From Hyphomicrobiaceae bacterium (lineage in GTDB: Bacteria > Pseudomonadota > Alphaproteobacteria > Rhizobiales > Hyphomicrobiaceae), in assembly GCA_020638035.1 (NCBI GenBank), contig JACKJI010000001.1, forward strand, positions 186,001 through 250,000: a stretch of 64,000 nt of DNA, written 5' to 3'. Below are positions 26,901-34,152 of this stretch, in pieces. Below the pieces are notes generated by a model. It was given only the letters and a program-made list of their open reading frames with translations, was not told the DNA's origin and searched no databases. Positions within the stretch are counted from its first letter, which is position 1; every line of letters begins with the position of its first letter. Position numbers and translations under genes: made by a program.

Positions 26901-28516
26901 CGGCAGCTACGATCCTGATGGTGACCAACACGGCCCCCACACTCACACAGCCGCTTCCAGATCAGATAGCGACAATCGGCGAAGCGTGGTCGCTCGGTCT
27001 GCCAGGCGACCTGTTCACCGATGCGGACGGCGATCTGATCTCCTACTTCGCATCGCTTGAGGATGGTTCGGAGTTGCCCTCGTGGTTGACCTTCGACACC
27101 GCCACCGCATCCTTCACCGGAACGCCCCCCGAAGGAACCAACGGTCCGATCGCGATTCGCCTGCAAGCCTATGACGGCTTCTCTGTTTCCCAGGCGACGT
27201 TCACTCTGGACGTCTCGCAAGGCACCTCCGATCCTGATCAGGTCTTTATCAGCGGCATCGGCAGCGACGTGCTCACCGGCGGCAGCGGCAACGACACCTT
27301 CCTCGTGATCGGCAACCTGGGGGGACTCGACACCTTCATCGGCGGGGCCGGCAGCGACCGCATCATAGGCAGCATGTGGAACGACACGATCGGCCTCGCC
27401 AACACCGCCAACAACCTCGATGGTATTGAGTTCATCGACGGCGGCACGGGCTACGACCGCATCGTCCTCACAGGCGGCAATGATTCGATCGACCTGTCAC
27501 AGATCGTCGTGGAAGGTGTCGAGCTGATCGACGCGGGCGCAGGCAACGACATCGTCATTGGCTCGGCCGGCAATGACACGATCCGCGGCAATGCCGGCGA
27601 CGATACGCTGCTGGGCGGCGCAGGCAACGACACGTTCACGATCCTCGGAAATCCAGAGGGCTTCGACACGTTCGACGGCGGATCAGGAACGGACACCATC
27701 CAGGCAAGCCCTTGGAACGATACGCTTGGGTTGGCGAACGTTGCTGGAAACCTAAACGGAATCGAGCTGATCGACATGGGCGATGGCACCGACCGGATCG
27801 TCCTGACAGCAGGCAACGATGCGCTTGATCTCAGCGCGATCACGGTACTCGGGGTCGAGCTGGTCGACGGCGGCGCCGGCAACGACTCCATCATCGGATC
27901 GGCAAGCAATGACACAATACGCGGCAATGCCGGTGATGATACGATTGTCGGAGGAGCGGGCGACGATACGTTCACAGTCCTCGGCAATGCCGAAGGGCAT
28001 GACACATTCGATGGTGGCACTGGCTTCGACCGGATCCTGGGCAGCGAGTGGAACGATACGCTGGCTCTCGCCAACACCGCCGGAAATCTCGTCGGTATCG
28101 AGGCAATCGATCTGGGCGGCGGCAGCGACAAGATCGTGCTGACGTCAGGCAATGACACGCTCGATCTCTCCGGCATGATCGTCTCCGGTGTCGAGCTGAT
28201 CGATGCCGGTGCCGGTAACGACATCATCACGGCGAGTGCTGCTGATGATATCCTGCGCGGCGGCACTGGCAGCGACACCTTCACGTTCCGCGACGGATTC
28301 GGAAAAGACACAGTGCAGGACTTCGAGATCGGCAGCGGTGGCGTCCACGACATCATCGACCTCAGTGATCATGGATTTACCGATTATTCAGCACTGCTTG
28401 CGGCCTCCAGCGAGGTTGCTGGCGACACCGTAATCACCATCGACGCCACGCAACAGTTGACGCTCACGGGCGTGAGCTTGCAGCAGCTCACCACTGATCA
28501 CTTCCTGCTCGCATAG
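23960..28516 (+). CDS. RTX (hemolysin-type) calcium-binding repeat protein, type I secreted
   Basis: A large acidic protein of 1,518 residues, Cys-free as far as I can see and without a signal peptide, as expected for ABC type I export. The N-terminal 150 residues include NSTSFIASVLYSAGVDI (from residue 137), similar to the segment after the nucleophile in papain-like hydrolase domains found in other RTX proteins, but with Ser/Thr instead of Cys. GGxGxDxxx nonapeptides occur at about residues 172-220, 670-800 and 1090-1480. He_PIG/cadherin-like domains lie at 890-1085 (APTLTQPLPDQIATIGEAWS, LPSWLTFDTATASFTG). Three long repeats of about 100 residues follow, each with SxWNDTxxLANxAxNLxGI and VELIDAGAGNDI. 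The last 50 residues (DFEIGSGGVHDIIDLSDHGF) are the typical secretion-signal region. No type I secretion genes are adjacent. Confidence 0.93.
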   Translation: MANIRIERVPISTFNLGLLGFDHLQLAFEQDSLTSTPIPQGEWFVMEGLRVDIGTRVVLGAFGETGLFNIKIANNATSEEEVEAKIGTPEDRGSRIINVLDPQATWTQMALHAANIKDQGYDYRTYGGQGSLLPTLNSTSFIASVLYSAGVDIAVNLPRNLRLSPGMETLLGGNGDDHLRIQSQFTAVYGGFGQDLLQGLDDVTRIDRLYGGADNDLLSWSSGKNYLHGGDSSWTYTEDGFDSVNYSGSGGAHIEFVRGWVEHQTPQYQAFTTTSIDYLLSIERLIWNDASSDHITTGPGVELIETPLSLYLGSEGASLGPDQGDIVDFSATKTALTINRATDTAHWVTAEGQQGKGGLWIASAEWLVASSGDDKIYAGEAVRGVEGGLGADFIDARLAEAFSGKSPDGYDIELWGGDGADTLITGGGTTFASGDEGGDTIVISSMTTGEKATEIVIENADGSDKLYIPYNYFNESSGGYEGSQLLQITGAVGRFQDMVENGWETYFETRLQADVWTNPDEIAGLINFAGLIGFRMEGSDLIISLIKGERVYENVVIDDIGTTELRALNIILPETETIVRVVDFQPGDLGLQFLDPGELIEVDLGGNTYAGWTNWDAAVRQLNVPMLDPFADRPAAPSIDPNDPDNAPEPPARQIGTDDADLIALSVPTRVDAGDGDDTITSTGDHDDTIDGGTGDDTMAGGEGDDHYYVDRAGDVVIEEAGAGIDTIITSISLALTTNVENLILADGAVSGTGNELANRLVGNAGANTLTGLAGDDTLFGDLGDDILMGGDGSDYYTYVRGNGNDTILDNGTDPDDVDTLRFFQDITPEDISAVRLSAASTDMLLVIRGGGQITLADAYAGDGMPIEQILFDNGDVWTTADILALAEAAALVDAPPPDATNDEGLFWGTSNTVLPASVLLRNDTDQGGSPLSIIGVSEVSVGSATVTPEGDITFDLPPGYEGEVRFRYTVTNASGATASAAATILMVTNTAPTLTQPLPDQIATIGEAWSLGLPGDLFTDADGDLISYFASLEDGSELPSWLTFDTATASFTGTPPEGTNGPIAIRLQAYDGFSVSQATFTLDVSQGTSDPDQVFISGIGSDVLTGGSGNDTFLVIGNLGGLDTFIGGAGSDRIIGSMWNDTIGLANTANNLDGIEFIDGGTGYDRIVLTGGNDSIDLSQIVVEGVELIDAGAGNDIVIGSAGNDTIRGNAGDDTLLGGAGNDTFTILGNPEGFDTFDGGSGTDTIQASPWNDTLGLANVAGNLNGIELIDMGDGTDRIVLTAGNDALDLSAITVLGVELVDGGAGNDSIIGSASNDTIRGNAGDDTIVGGAGDDTFTVLGNAEGHDTFDGGTGFDRILGSEWNDTLALANTAGNLVGIEAIDLGGGSDKIVLTSGNDTLDLSGMIVSGVELIDAGAGNDIITASAADDILRGGTGSDTFTFRDGFGKDTVQDFEIGSGGVHDIIDLSDHGFTDYSALLAASSEVAGDTVITIDATQQLTLTGVSLQQLTTDHFLLA
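27250..28230 (+). repeat. Three long in-frame repeats inside the RTX gene
   Basis: Units of roughly 320 bases start near 27280, 27610 and 27940. Each encodes GNDTFxVxGNxxGxDTFxGG, WNDTxxLANxAxNL, DRIVLTxGNDxxDLS and VELxDxGAGND. The second and third units are closest to each other, so the latest duplication involved them. Confidence 0.8.
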
Positions 28517-28687
28517 CACGGCCGCTCCGAGGATTGGCTCCTCCGGAACGTGAAGGCCCGAGAGCCTGATCACCAGGAGATGTAGACGCACGCGTTTCCG
28601 TCAAAGGACGTGAACGAGGCTCTCAAACAACGACTTGGAAGACAGACCCTCGCAGTCCGATGTGGTTCCACCAAGATTGAACCTGCT

Positions 28688-29689
28688 CTACGGAGATGCC
28701 GGCCCATCTGCTGATTTCCCGGTCGCACCGCGATCTGCCAGGACCTCGATCTGGCTTGGATGCTCGATCGTGATCAGGGGGCCATTGCGCCTGTCGATGA
28801 AGCCGCGCACGCGCACCTCCGCGCCCTCAAGATCGAGCAGCCCGGCCGCCCATGCCGCATGCGACCGTGATACGCCCGGCGCAACCGCGACAGAAAAGTC
28901 CGAGCGCCAGTCCTTGCCGAAATTGAGATAGATCCAGCCGCTCTTGACCCGTTGGGCCTTGACGACGCGCCCTTCGACGAGCTGAAACGTTCCGCGCAAT
29001 ACCATCAGCTCCTGCGTACGCCAGGCATGACGGATCGCATAGGCGGAATTGGACCACAGGCCGGTCCGCGCGCTCCGGGCAGGAGCCTCCGCGGCGAGCA
29101 GCGCATCCATGCAAGCGTAGTTGTCTGGCATTCCGTAGGCGCGTGCATGTCCCGACGTCAGCATCGCACCTTGCACCCAGAGCCTTCCGGAGCCCGGTTG
29201 CTGCACGAAGACATGCGCCAGTAGGTTCCCGTAGCGGTCGCTCGCGCGGCCTGCCGTTGCCATGACTACGGCCTGTCCGGCAATGAGATCGCTCAGAGCG
29301 CGCCGTGCTGCATCGACCGGCGGCCAGACCATATCATCGCCAGGCACCCCGCTACCTTCCCCCTCCTCCCGTCGCGGCGTGGCCGCCTGCGCATCGAGCA
29401 CGTTGGGTGCCATTGCGCCGATCAGGCGGACCCTCGTGCCGTCATCAAGCAGCAAGGTCGCACCATCGACCACGCGCACGACGGCGCGCGGCGTCGAGCG
29501 GGCCGAGAGCGCGCACTCGTTAATCGCGCCCACGCCCGCCTCATGCGCGTTCACCTGTATCGGTGGCTGCCAGATAAGACTGAGCATTCCGGCAACAGCC
29601 AGCGCAGCCCGCGCAACATGGCGTGTCACGTCATCCCGCGCAATCGAGACCGCGGCCCAGCGAACAGGGAAACCAATAAGGTGCGTCAT
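28688..29689 (-). CDS. Thermonuclease (staphylococcal nuclease-like) family protein
   Basis: About 333 residues from the ATG at 29689; a GTG at 29725 would add 12 residues. An N-terminal membrane segment or signal peptide lies near residues 22-45. The SNase-like OB fold covers about residues 65-210: VRVVDGATLLLDDGTRVRLI, then ASDRYGNLLAHVFVQ and AMLTSGHARAYGMPDNYACM with the family pattern of Arg/Asp residues; a Pro-rich or acidic insertion (REEGEGSGVPGDDMVWP) separates the strands. The C-terminal part (LVEGRVVKAQRVKSGWIYLN, then FGKDWRSDFSVAV and VRVRGFIDRRNGPLITIEHP) is a second OB-like domain often attached in alphaproteobacteria. Substrate is probably nucleic acid, but the catalytic set is not checked residue by residue. 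The next leftward-reading gene ends 13 bases upstream of the alternative start. Confidence 0.85.
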   Translation of the reverse strand: MTHLIGFPVRWAAVSIARDDVTRHVARAALAVAGMLSLIWQPPIQVNAHEAGVGAINECALSARSTPRAVVRVVDGATLLLDDGTRVRLIGAMAPNVLDAQAATPRREEGEGSGVPGDDMVWPPVDAARRALSDLIAGQAVVMATAGRASDRYGNLLAHVFVQQPGSGRLWVQGAMLTSGHARAYGMPDNYACMDALLAAEAPARSARTGLWSNSAYAIRHAWRTQELMVLRGTFQLVEGRVVKAQRVKSGWIYLNFGKDWRSDFSVAVAPGVSRSHAAWAAGLLDLEGAEVRVRGFIDRRNGPLITIEHPSQIEVLADRGATGKSADGPASP

Positions 29690-29738
29690 GGCAATTCTTG
29701 AAACCCTGACCGTAACCTTTCCCACGAAGGAGGCTCAT

Positions 29739-30224
29739 TCATAAATCGGCGGCCTCACGAATATCGACCGTCACGTCAAGCACCCCGGGCTCGCTCCAGA
29801 CATCGTCACGCAAATAAAAGATGTGGCTGTTTGTATGAATTGAGCGGCGCGCGCGGGATCTGACGACCGAGATGGGAATCAAGGCGGCGCGGTGCACCGC
29901 GAATCCGGGATCGAACAGAACAGCGGCAAGTTGATCAAACGGATTGCGATCAATATTGCGGATGGCGCTCAGCTGCCGCTCGCCCGGCGCTCCGGTCATG
30001 CGCCGCGCCTTGATTTGGAATCGCGTGCCACCCGAATCTGTTGCGTCATAGCCCGCCGCTGAGTTCCCCTGCCGCAGCCAGCCAAAGGCGCGACAGAAGA
30101 GCACCTCAGCAAGATCGCTGATTGGGCTGTTGGCACTGCGCACAATATCGCGACGACGCAGCTCGTCGAGGATTGCGCCGTAGCCCCGAAGCAGCTCGAT
30201 TGTCGAAAGAGTGGAAACATCCAT
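29739..30224 (-). CDS. DUF6998-like (restriction-endonuclease-like fold) protein
   Basis: About 161 residues from the ATG at 30224; a longer frame begins at 30263. It resembles a family of unknown function with the pattern LLRGYGAILDELRRRDIVRS, SPISDLAEVLFCRAFGW, NSAAGYDATDSGGTRFQIKA, RQLSAIRNI and FDQLAAVLFD. The Glu of DLAEVLF, the Asp of GYDATD and the QIKAR (Gln-x-Lys) spacing look like a PDxExK-type nuclease core. No methyltransferase or other restriction gene is adjacent. Function cannot be stated; a nuclease or nucleic-acid sensor is possible. Confidence 0.65.
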   Translation of the reverse strand: MDVSTLSTIELLRGYGAILDELRRRDIVRSANSPISDLAEVLFCRAFGWLRQGNSAAGYDATDSGGTRFQIKARRMTGAPGERQLSAIRNIDRNPFDQLAAVLFDPGFAVHRAALIPISVVRSRARRSIHTNSHIFYLRDDVWSEPGVLDVTVDIREAADL

Positions 30225-30384
30225 AACGCACGTCCAATCGATAATCGGTTCCCAGGGCGGCAAGTTCCGTTTCGCTCGACGCGATCCATAAGCCTATCGA
30301 ATAGGCCCAACCATACGGCGTTCTCAGCGCACTTCTCCCAGGCCCAAAGATGAACCGCATCTTCGCAATTTGTTGAAGGCAGCG

Positions 30385-30810
30385 ATGACGCGCAGCCGGA
30401 GCATATTCTTCGTCGCCCTGTTTGCTACGGCCATTATTGGTTTGGCGGCAAGCGTGTCTTTCTCGGCGTCGGCTGATGCATCGGCGCAAATGTCTGTCGT
30501 AGCGACGGATTTCGCGCAATCTTTCGAGCACACGGCACATTCTGCGCCCGGCGTGAGAGCCCACGCACACGGGCACGCCCATACTCATGACGTCGCTTCC
30601 CACGGACCAGCTTCCGACTGTCCAGGCTGCAGCTGTGCCTTATGCAGCAGCTTGTCGGCGGGGCTGTTCATCCTGCGCTCGTCGCTTGAGCTTTGGGTGA
30701 CCCAAACGACTTGTTTTGTGGCGGCTGGCCCCGAAGGCTTCCGCCGAAAGCGGCCCCCATCAACTGGAGCTCCTCGCCGCGGATGGATCGCTGACGCTCT
30801 ATGTGCGTAA
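30385..30810 (+). CDS. Small exported His/Cys-rich protein, possibly CzcI/DUF2946-like
   Basis: About 141 residues. MTRSRSIFFVALFATAIIGL forms a signal peptide, followed by a His-rich stretch (HAHGHAHTHD) and a Cys cluster (SDCPGCSCALCSS). Small periplasmic proteins of this build accompany metal-efflux operons (for example CzcI). The last 30 residues run through sequence that in another frame encodes the start of the metal-associated remnant below, so the true C-terminus may have been replaced by an indel. Start chosen at ATG 30385; a TTG at 30370 precedes it. Confidence 0.5.
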   Translation: MTRSRSIFFVALFATAIIGLAASVSFSASADASAQMSVVATDFAQSFEHTAHSAPGVRAHAHGHAHTHDVASHGPASDCPGCSCALCSSLSAGLFILRSSLELWVTQTTCFVAAGPEGFRRKRPPSTGAPRRGWIADALCA

Positions 30811-31018
30811 CGAGGCCACAAACCCGAGGACGTGTCGAAGGCCACCGCAACGGCAACCTTACGCGCCAGCGGCAAGACCGAAGCGGTCACCTTGCGGCCA
30901 GCGGCAGGTGGCGCATTCAACGGCAAGGGCGGGTTCAAGGCCACGAAGCGGGCAATCTATGTGATCACACTGACGTTGCCAGATCACAAACCGCGCCGGC
31001 GCGGTTCAAGCTCGATTG
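30754..31018 (+). pseudogene. Frameshifted remnant of small periplasmic metal-operon protein
   Basis: Read across two single-base losses, the stretch encodes SGPHQLELLAADGSLTLYVR-NEA, then (shift near 30822) EDVSKATATATLRASGKTEA and AFNGKGGFKATKRAIYVITL, then (shift near 30988) PARFKLD and a stop. This is the pattern of small exported proteins often encoded beside CzcCBA-type exporters in Rhizobiales (GPHGG..., ...KPAQARF). The two frame breaks make it a pseudogene. Confidence 0.68.
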
Positions 31019-31602
31019 ACGAGCACCGTTCCGCTAGCCAGCGGACATTTCGGACAAGGTTCGAGCCTTGCCCAACAGCATATTTCTATAAAAGATATCA
31101 GATGGTTGCGTGGCGGTGGAGGCAGTCGCGAGCGAGCCGGTCTCTGCCCTTCAGAAGCCCCGAAATCCGGAAAAACAGGGAAATTTCGCGCTTTCCGAGC
31201 TTGATTTTTCACCGCAGAAGCCGAAAATCACCGCTATTACAGCGCGTTACGCGATATTTGGCCCCAAAATTAACAGGGAATTTTGAGCGCGGATCAGGGA
31301 AACCTTATCGCGGAACAGGGACGACTTTGCCCCAAAACAGGGATCGCTAAGCCGGGCTCAGGGGACGTTTGTTGTCGGCGAAGCAATCGAGATGCCGGGG
31401 ACCCATGAGGAGACATCCGGCACAAAAGGCAACTCATTAATAAATAAGCGCTTTTCGCCGCCGAGACCTTGTCTGACGGAGGCTTCTGAACTATGTTGTG
31501 GGGGCCTGGAGCGAGGCGCTGGCGGGACCGGAGAGCGTCCATGTGGACGTGGTCGAAGGCCCAGCCGCATGGGCGGCAGTCAGCGGGGTAGCTCCGAAGT
31601 GA
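31019..31602. other. Non-coding stretch with ACAGGGA heptamers
   Basis: Nothing in this stretch of about 580 bases reads as a gene. The segment 31170-31345 contains ACAGGGA at 31175, 31273, 31315 and 31337 and TCAGGGA at 31294, interspersed with AATTTTGAGCGCGGA-like sequence. The bases 31350-31600 show no convincing frame and carry the decayed upstream part of the chromate-transporter region. Confidence 0.6.
31175..31343 (+). repeat. Cluster of five (A/T)CAGGGA heptamers
   Basis: Heptamers at 31175-31181, 31273-31279, 31294-31300, 31315-31321 and 31337-31343, all on the same strand; the last four are spaced 21, 21 and 22 bases start to start, about two helical turns. Confidence 0.75.
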
Positions 31603-31944
31603 GGGCGTGACGCCCGATGGACCATTGCCGCGCTCTGCCTCGTGGCGGTGTTCGTGCCGTCGTTCCTGCTGGTTGCTGGCACATTGCCGTTCTGGGAAGA
31701 CCTGCGCCGCCGTGCTTGGGCGCAATCGACGTTGCGCGGCGTCAACGCAGCTGTCGTCGGCTTGTTGCTCGCGGCTCTCTACAATCCGGTCTGGACAGCC
31801 GGCATCAAGGACGCGAAGGACTTCGCACTCGCGATGGCCGCCTTCCTCGCTCTTTACATGTGGAACGTGACGCCATGGCTTGTGGTCGTGCTCTGCGCCC
31901 TGGCTGCGGGTGGAATGGCTATGCATCCGCCAGGACTGCTCTGA
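31603..31944 (+). pseudogene. chrA: Chromate transporter ChrA, 3' fragment
   Basis: In one frame, open from a TGA at 31600, the sequence reads ARWTIAALCLVAVFVPSFLL, VAGTLPFWEDLRRRAWAQST, LRGVNAAVVGLLLAALYNPV and WTAGIKDAKDFALAMAAFLA, ending LAAGGMAMHPPGLL and a stop. This is the last quarter (three to four membrane spans) of CHR-family chromate transporters; the PSFLL, LPFWExLR and GVNAAVVGLLLAALYxPVW blocks are diagnostic. The other 300 or so residues are missing, so it is a remnant although GTG 31642 could start a short peptide. Confidence 0.85.
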
Positions 31945-31972
31945 AGAGCCGCCACAGACCAAAAAAAGTGCT

Positions 31973-32638
31973 TCATACGCTCTCGACCGGCAGCCGGGCC
32001 GCCTGCCACTCCGGCCAGCCGTCCTCCAGGCGTCGCGCCTTGAACCCCTTCTTGCGGATAAGCGCCACAGCGTCGAATGACATGACACACCAGGGACCGC
32101 GACAATAGGCAATCACCTCCTTGCCGGGATCGAGCGTGGTCAACTGCTTCTTGAGCTGATCGAGTGGGATGTTCATGGCGCTCGGCAAATGTCCCATCTG
32201 GAATTCATCTTGCGGTCTGACATCGATAACCTGAACGTCGCCTACCTTCATGCGGGCGAGCAACTCGCGGCGAGACACGGGCTCAAGCTCATCGCGGCTT
32301 CGGAAATATGTACGCACGATCTTGTCGACCTCGGCGATGTGACGCTCGCCGATCCGGGTCAACGAGGCAATAAGTTCGAGCACAGCTGGGTCTGACAACC
32401 GGTAGAAGATGTACTTGCCCTCCCGCCGCGACTCGATGAGCCCTGCGCGCCGCATCTGCTGGAGATGCTGCGAAGCGTTGGCGATCGACAATCCGGTGCG
32501 GCTGGCAAGGACATCGACGCTGCGCTCGCCCTGGGCCAGGGCCTCCAAGAGTTCCAAGCGGTGCTCATGCGCCACCGCCTTCGCGATGGCCGCGAATTGC
32601 CGGAACAGCTGGCGCTTGGGGCTTTCGCTTGACGACAT
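31973..32638 (-). CDS. ArsR-family repressor fused to rhodanese domain
   Basis: Two-domain regulator of 221 residues. Residues 10-100 are a winged helix of the ArsR family (AIAKAVAHEHRLELLEALAQ, LASRTGLSIANASQHLQQMR, EGKYIFYRLSD). Residues 120-220 are a rhodanese domain (VQVIDVRPQDEFQMGHLPSA, MNIPLDQLKK) with active-loop Cys179 in AYCRGPWC and a second Cys184. The HTH domain itself has no Cys, so the dithiol switch of BigR/SqrR is not present there; persulfide sensing through the rhodanese Cys pair is an inference. Its gene is divergent from the desaturase operon across a palindromic operator, so it probably represses that operon and itself. Confidence 0.92.
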   Translation of the reverse strand: MSSSESPKRQLFRQFAAIAKAVAHEHRLELLEALAQGERSVDVLASRTGLSIANASQHLQQMRRAGLIESRREGKYIFYRLSDPAVLELIASLTRIGERHIAEVDKIVRTYFRSRDELEPVSRRELLARMKVGDVQVIDVRPQDEFQMGHLPSAMNIPLDQLKKQLTTLDPGKEVIAYCRGPWCVMSFDAVALIRKKGFKARRLEDGWPEWQAARLPVESV

Positions 32639-32657
32639 GATTGGCCTCCGTTAAATC

Positions 32658-32677
32658 ATTCAATAAATTATTTGAAT
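32658..32677. promoter_or_regulatory. ArsR-type palindromic operator
   Basis: ATTCAA (32658-32663) and TTGAAT (32672-32677) are perfect inverted half-sites separated by eight A/T bases, TAAATTAT, which are themselves nearly symmetric. It lies 20 bases from the start of the ArsR-rhodanese gene and about 58 bases before the desaturase ATG, where it would cover both promoters. ArsR-type repressors of the BigR group are known to bind AT-rich palindromes of this kind. Confidence 0.8.
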
Positions 32678-32734
32678 AATGGTGAGACGTCAATCGTGCG
32701 CTTCTGGCCGCGCGCGGCGAAGGTGGAGGAGCAG

Positions 32735-33595
32735 ATGGTGCAGGCTGGCGGTTTCAGCGACTTCCTCTTAAGCAACGAGCCGTATATCCGGCTGGCGGCC
32801 TTTACCTCAATCTTCACCATCATGGCGCTGTGGGAGGTCCTGGCCCCGCGCCGCAAGCACGTCATCGATCGCACGACGCGCTGGCCGAGTAACGTCGGCG
32901 TCGTCGTGCTCGACACGGCCGTCGTGCGCATTCTGTTCCCGACGACAGCCGTGGGTCTCGCACTCTTTGCTGAGGCGAAGGGCTTTGGAGTGCTCAATGT
33001 CTGGCAGGTGCCCTACGCGCTGGCCGTCGTCGTCGCCGTCATCGTGTTGGATTTCGCTATCTACCTGCAGCACGTGCTGTTCCACGCCGTCCCCGCCCTC
33101 TGGCGCGTGCACCGGATGCACCACGCCGACCTCGAATTCGACCTGACGACCGGCGCGCGGTTTCATCCCATCGAGATCGCATTGTCGATGGTGATCAAGC
33201 TCGCTGTGATCGCAGCGCTCGGCGCTCCGGCCGTTGCTGTCCTGATCTTCGAAGTCCTGCTCAACGCTACCGCCATGTTCAATCACTCGAATGTGCGTCT
33301 GCCGGAGCGGATCGACCGGGGACTTCGTTGGTTCGTCGTCACGCCGGACATGCACCGCGTGCATCATTCGGTCGTCGTGCGCGAGACGAACTCGAATTTC
33401 GGGTTCAATCTGCCGTGGTGGGACCGCCTTTTTGGAACCTACCGTGCGCAACCTGAGGCGGGCCACGAGCGGATGACGATCGGTGTCGATGAGATTCGCG
33501 ACCCATCAGAGCAGCGGCTGGACCGCATGCTGACGCAGCCGTTCCGGGCTGGCGACAGCGCCTACGCTCTTGGAAACAGGGAGACTGCTGAATGA
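32735..33595 (+). CDS. Sterol desaturase / fatty acid hydroxylase superfamily membrane protein
   Basis: Integral-membrane di-iron oxygenase-type protein, 286 residues. The ATG at 32735 is preceded by GGAGG; a TTG frame upstream is not conserved. Histidine clusters of the family are visible: LQHVLFHAVPALWRVHRMHH (HxxxxH and HRxHH), ARFHPIEIAL, NHSNVRLP and TPDMHRVHHSVVVRE. Four to five membrane spans surround them. Members hydroxylate or desaturate acyl chains, sterols or alkyl lipids, but homologues placed beside ArsR-type sulfur regulators have no established substrate. First gene of the block controlled by the ATTCAA/TTGAAT operator; its stop overlaps the next start (ATGA). Confidence 0.88.
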   Translation: MVQAGGFSDFLLSNEPYIRLAAFTSIFTIMALWEVLAPRRKHVIDRTTRWPSNVGVVVLDTAVVRILFPTTAVGLALFAEAKGFGVLNVWQVPYALAVVVAVIVLDFAIYLQHVLFHAVPALWRVHRMHHADLEFDLTTGARFHPIEIALSMVIKLAVIAALGAPAVAVLIFEVLLNATAMFNHSNVRLPERIDRGLRWFVVTPDMHRVHHSVVVRETNSNFGFNLPWWDRLFGTYRAQPEAGHERMTIGVDEIRDPSEQRLDRMLTQPFRAGDSAYALGNRETAE

Positions 33596-34152
33596 AGGCG
33601 AGCGCATGGCTATTTTCCCTCTTGGCCGCGTTGGCGATCTGGCCGGCGATTGCGTCTGGACAACAGCCTGCGGAGCCCGTTCGTATTGAGCGTGACGGCC
33701 TGAAACTGGAAATGGCGCCGCTCGGAGCCGATCCGGTTCGCGCGTTCTTTCTGGCGCGCGGCTTTCCCGCTGGTGACGCTCAGCATGTCGTCGAGACGGC
33801 TTGCCTGTTCCGGTCCGCGATCGGCAGCGCGCACACCGCCGAGGGTGCGCCTGAGGTGGTCGTTACGCTGACGCAGTGGCGCGTGACCCCGGCAGATGGT
33901 AAGCCCACCGCGCCCAAGGTGCGCGAAGACTGGGAACCGGTCTGGAAATCTCGCGGCACGCCGGAGGATGCGGCAACCGCCTTCTACTGGGCGCTGTTCC
34001 CTACCGAGCAAGTGTTCTACCCCAACGATTACAACTGGGGCTTCCTGACCTTCGGCCTGCCTCCCGGAACCGCTTTCGACTTGACGCTTGCCTGGCGGAG
34101 TGGCGGCACCCCTCACAACACCACAATCAAAGGTCTGCAATGCGCACGCTGA
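33592..34152 (+). CDS. Small exported protein of unknown function
   Basis: 186 residues, signal peptide about 1-24 (ending SGQQPA). Not a family I can name. Conserved-looking features are the segment ADPVRAFFLARGFPAGDAQH, a Cys in VVETACLFRSAIGSA, WKSRGTPEDAATAFYWALFP and QVFYPNDYNWGFLTFGLPPG, and a C-terminal Cys three residues from the end (GLQCAR). Two Cys in an exported protein directly ahead of a thioredoxin-like gene suggests it may be that protein's disulfide partner (inference). Overlaps the desaturase stop by four bases and the thioredoxin start by 13. Confidence 0.75.
   Translation: MKASAWLFSLLAALAIWPAIASGQQPAEPVRIERDGLKLEMAPLGADPVRAFFLARGFPAGDAQHVVETACLFRSAIGSAHTAEGAPEVVVTLTQWRVTPADGKPTAPKVREDWEPVWKSRGTPEDAATAFYWALFPTEQVFYPNDYNWGFLTFGLPPGTAFDLTLAWRSGGTPHNTTIKGLQCAR

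Noticed and set aside
27250..28230. CRISPR-like array
   Set aside because: The regular repeats are in-frame protein repeats of about 320 bases with RTX coding; there are no short repeats with unique spacers anywhere in the window.
31642..31944. A 100-residue intact small membrane protein
   Set aside because: The sequence matches the C-terminus of ChrA and the homology extends upstream of the GTG, so it is a fragment.
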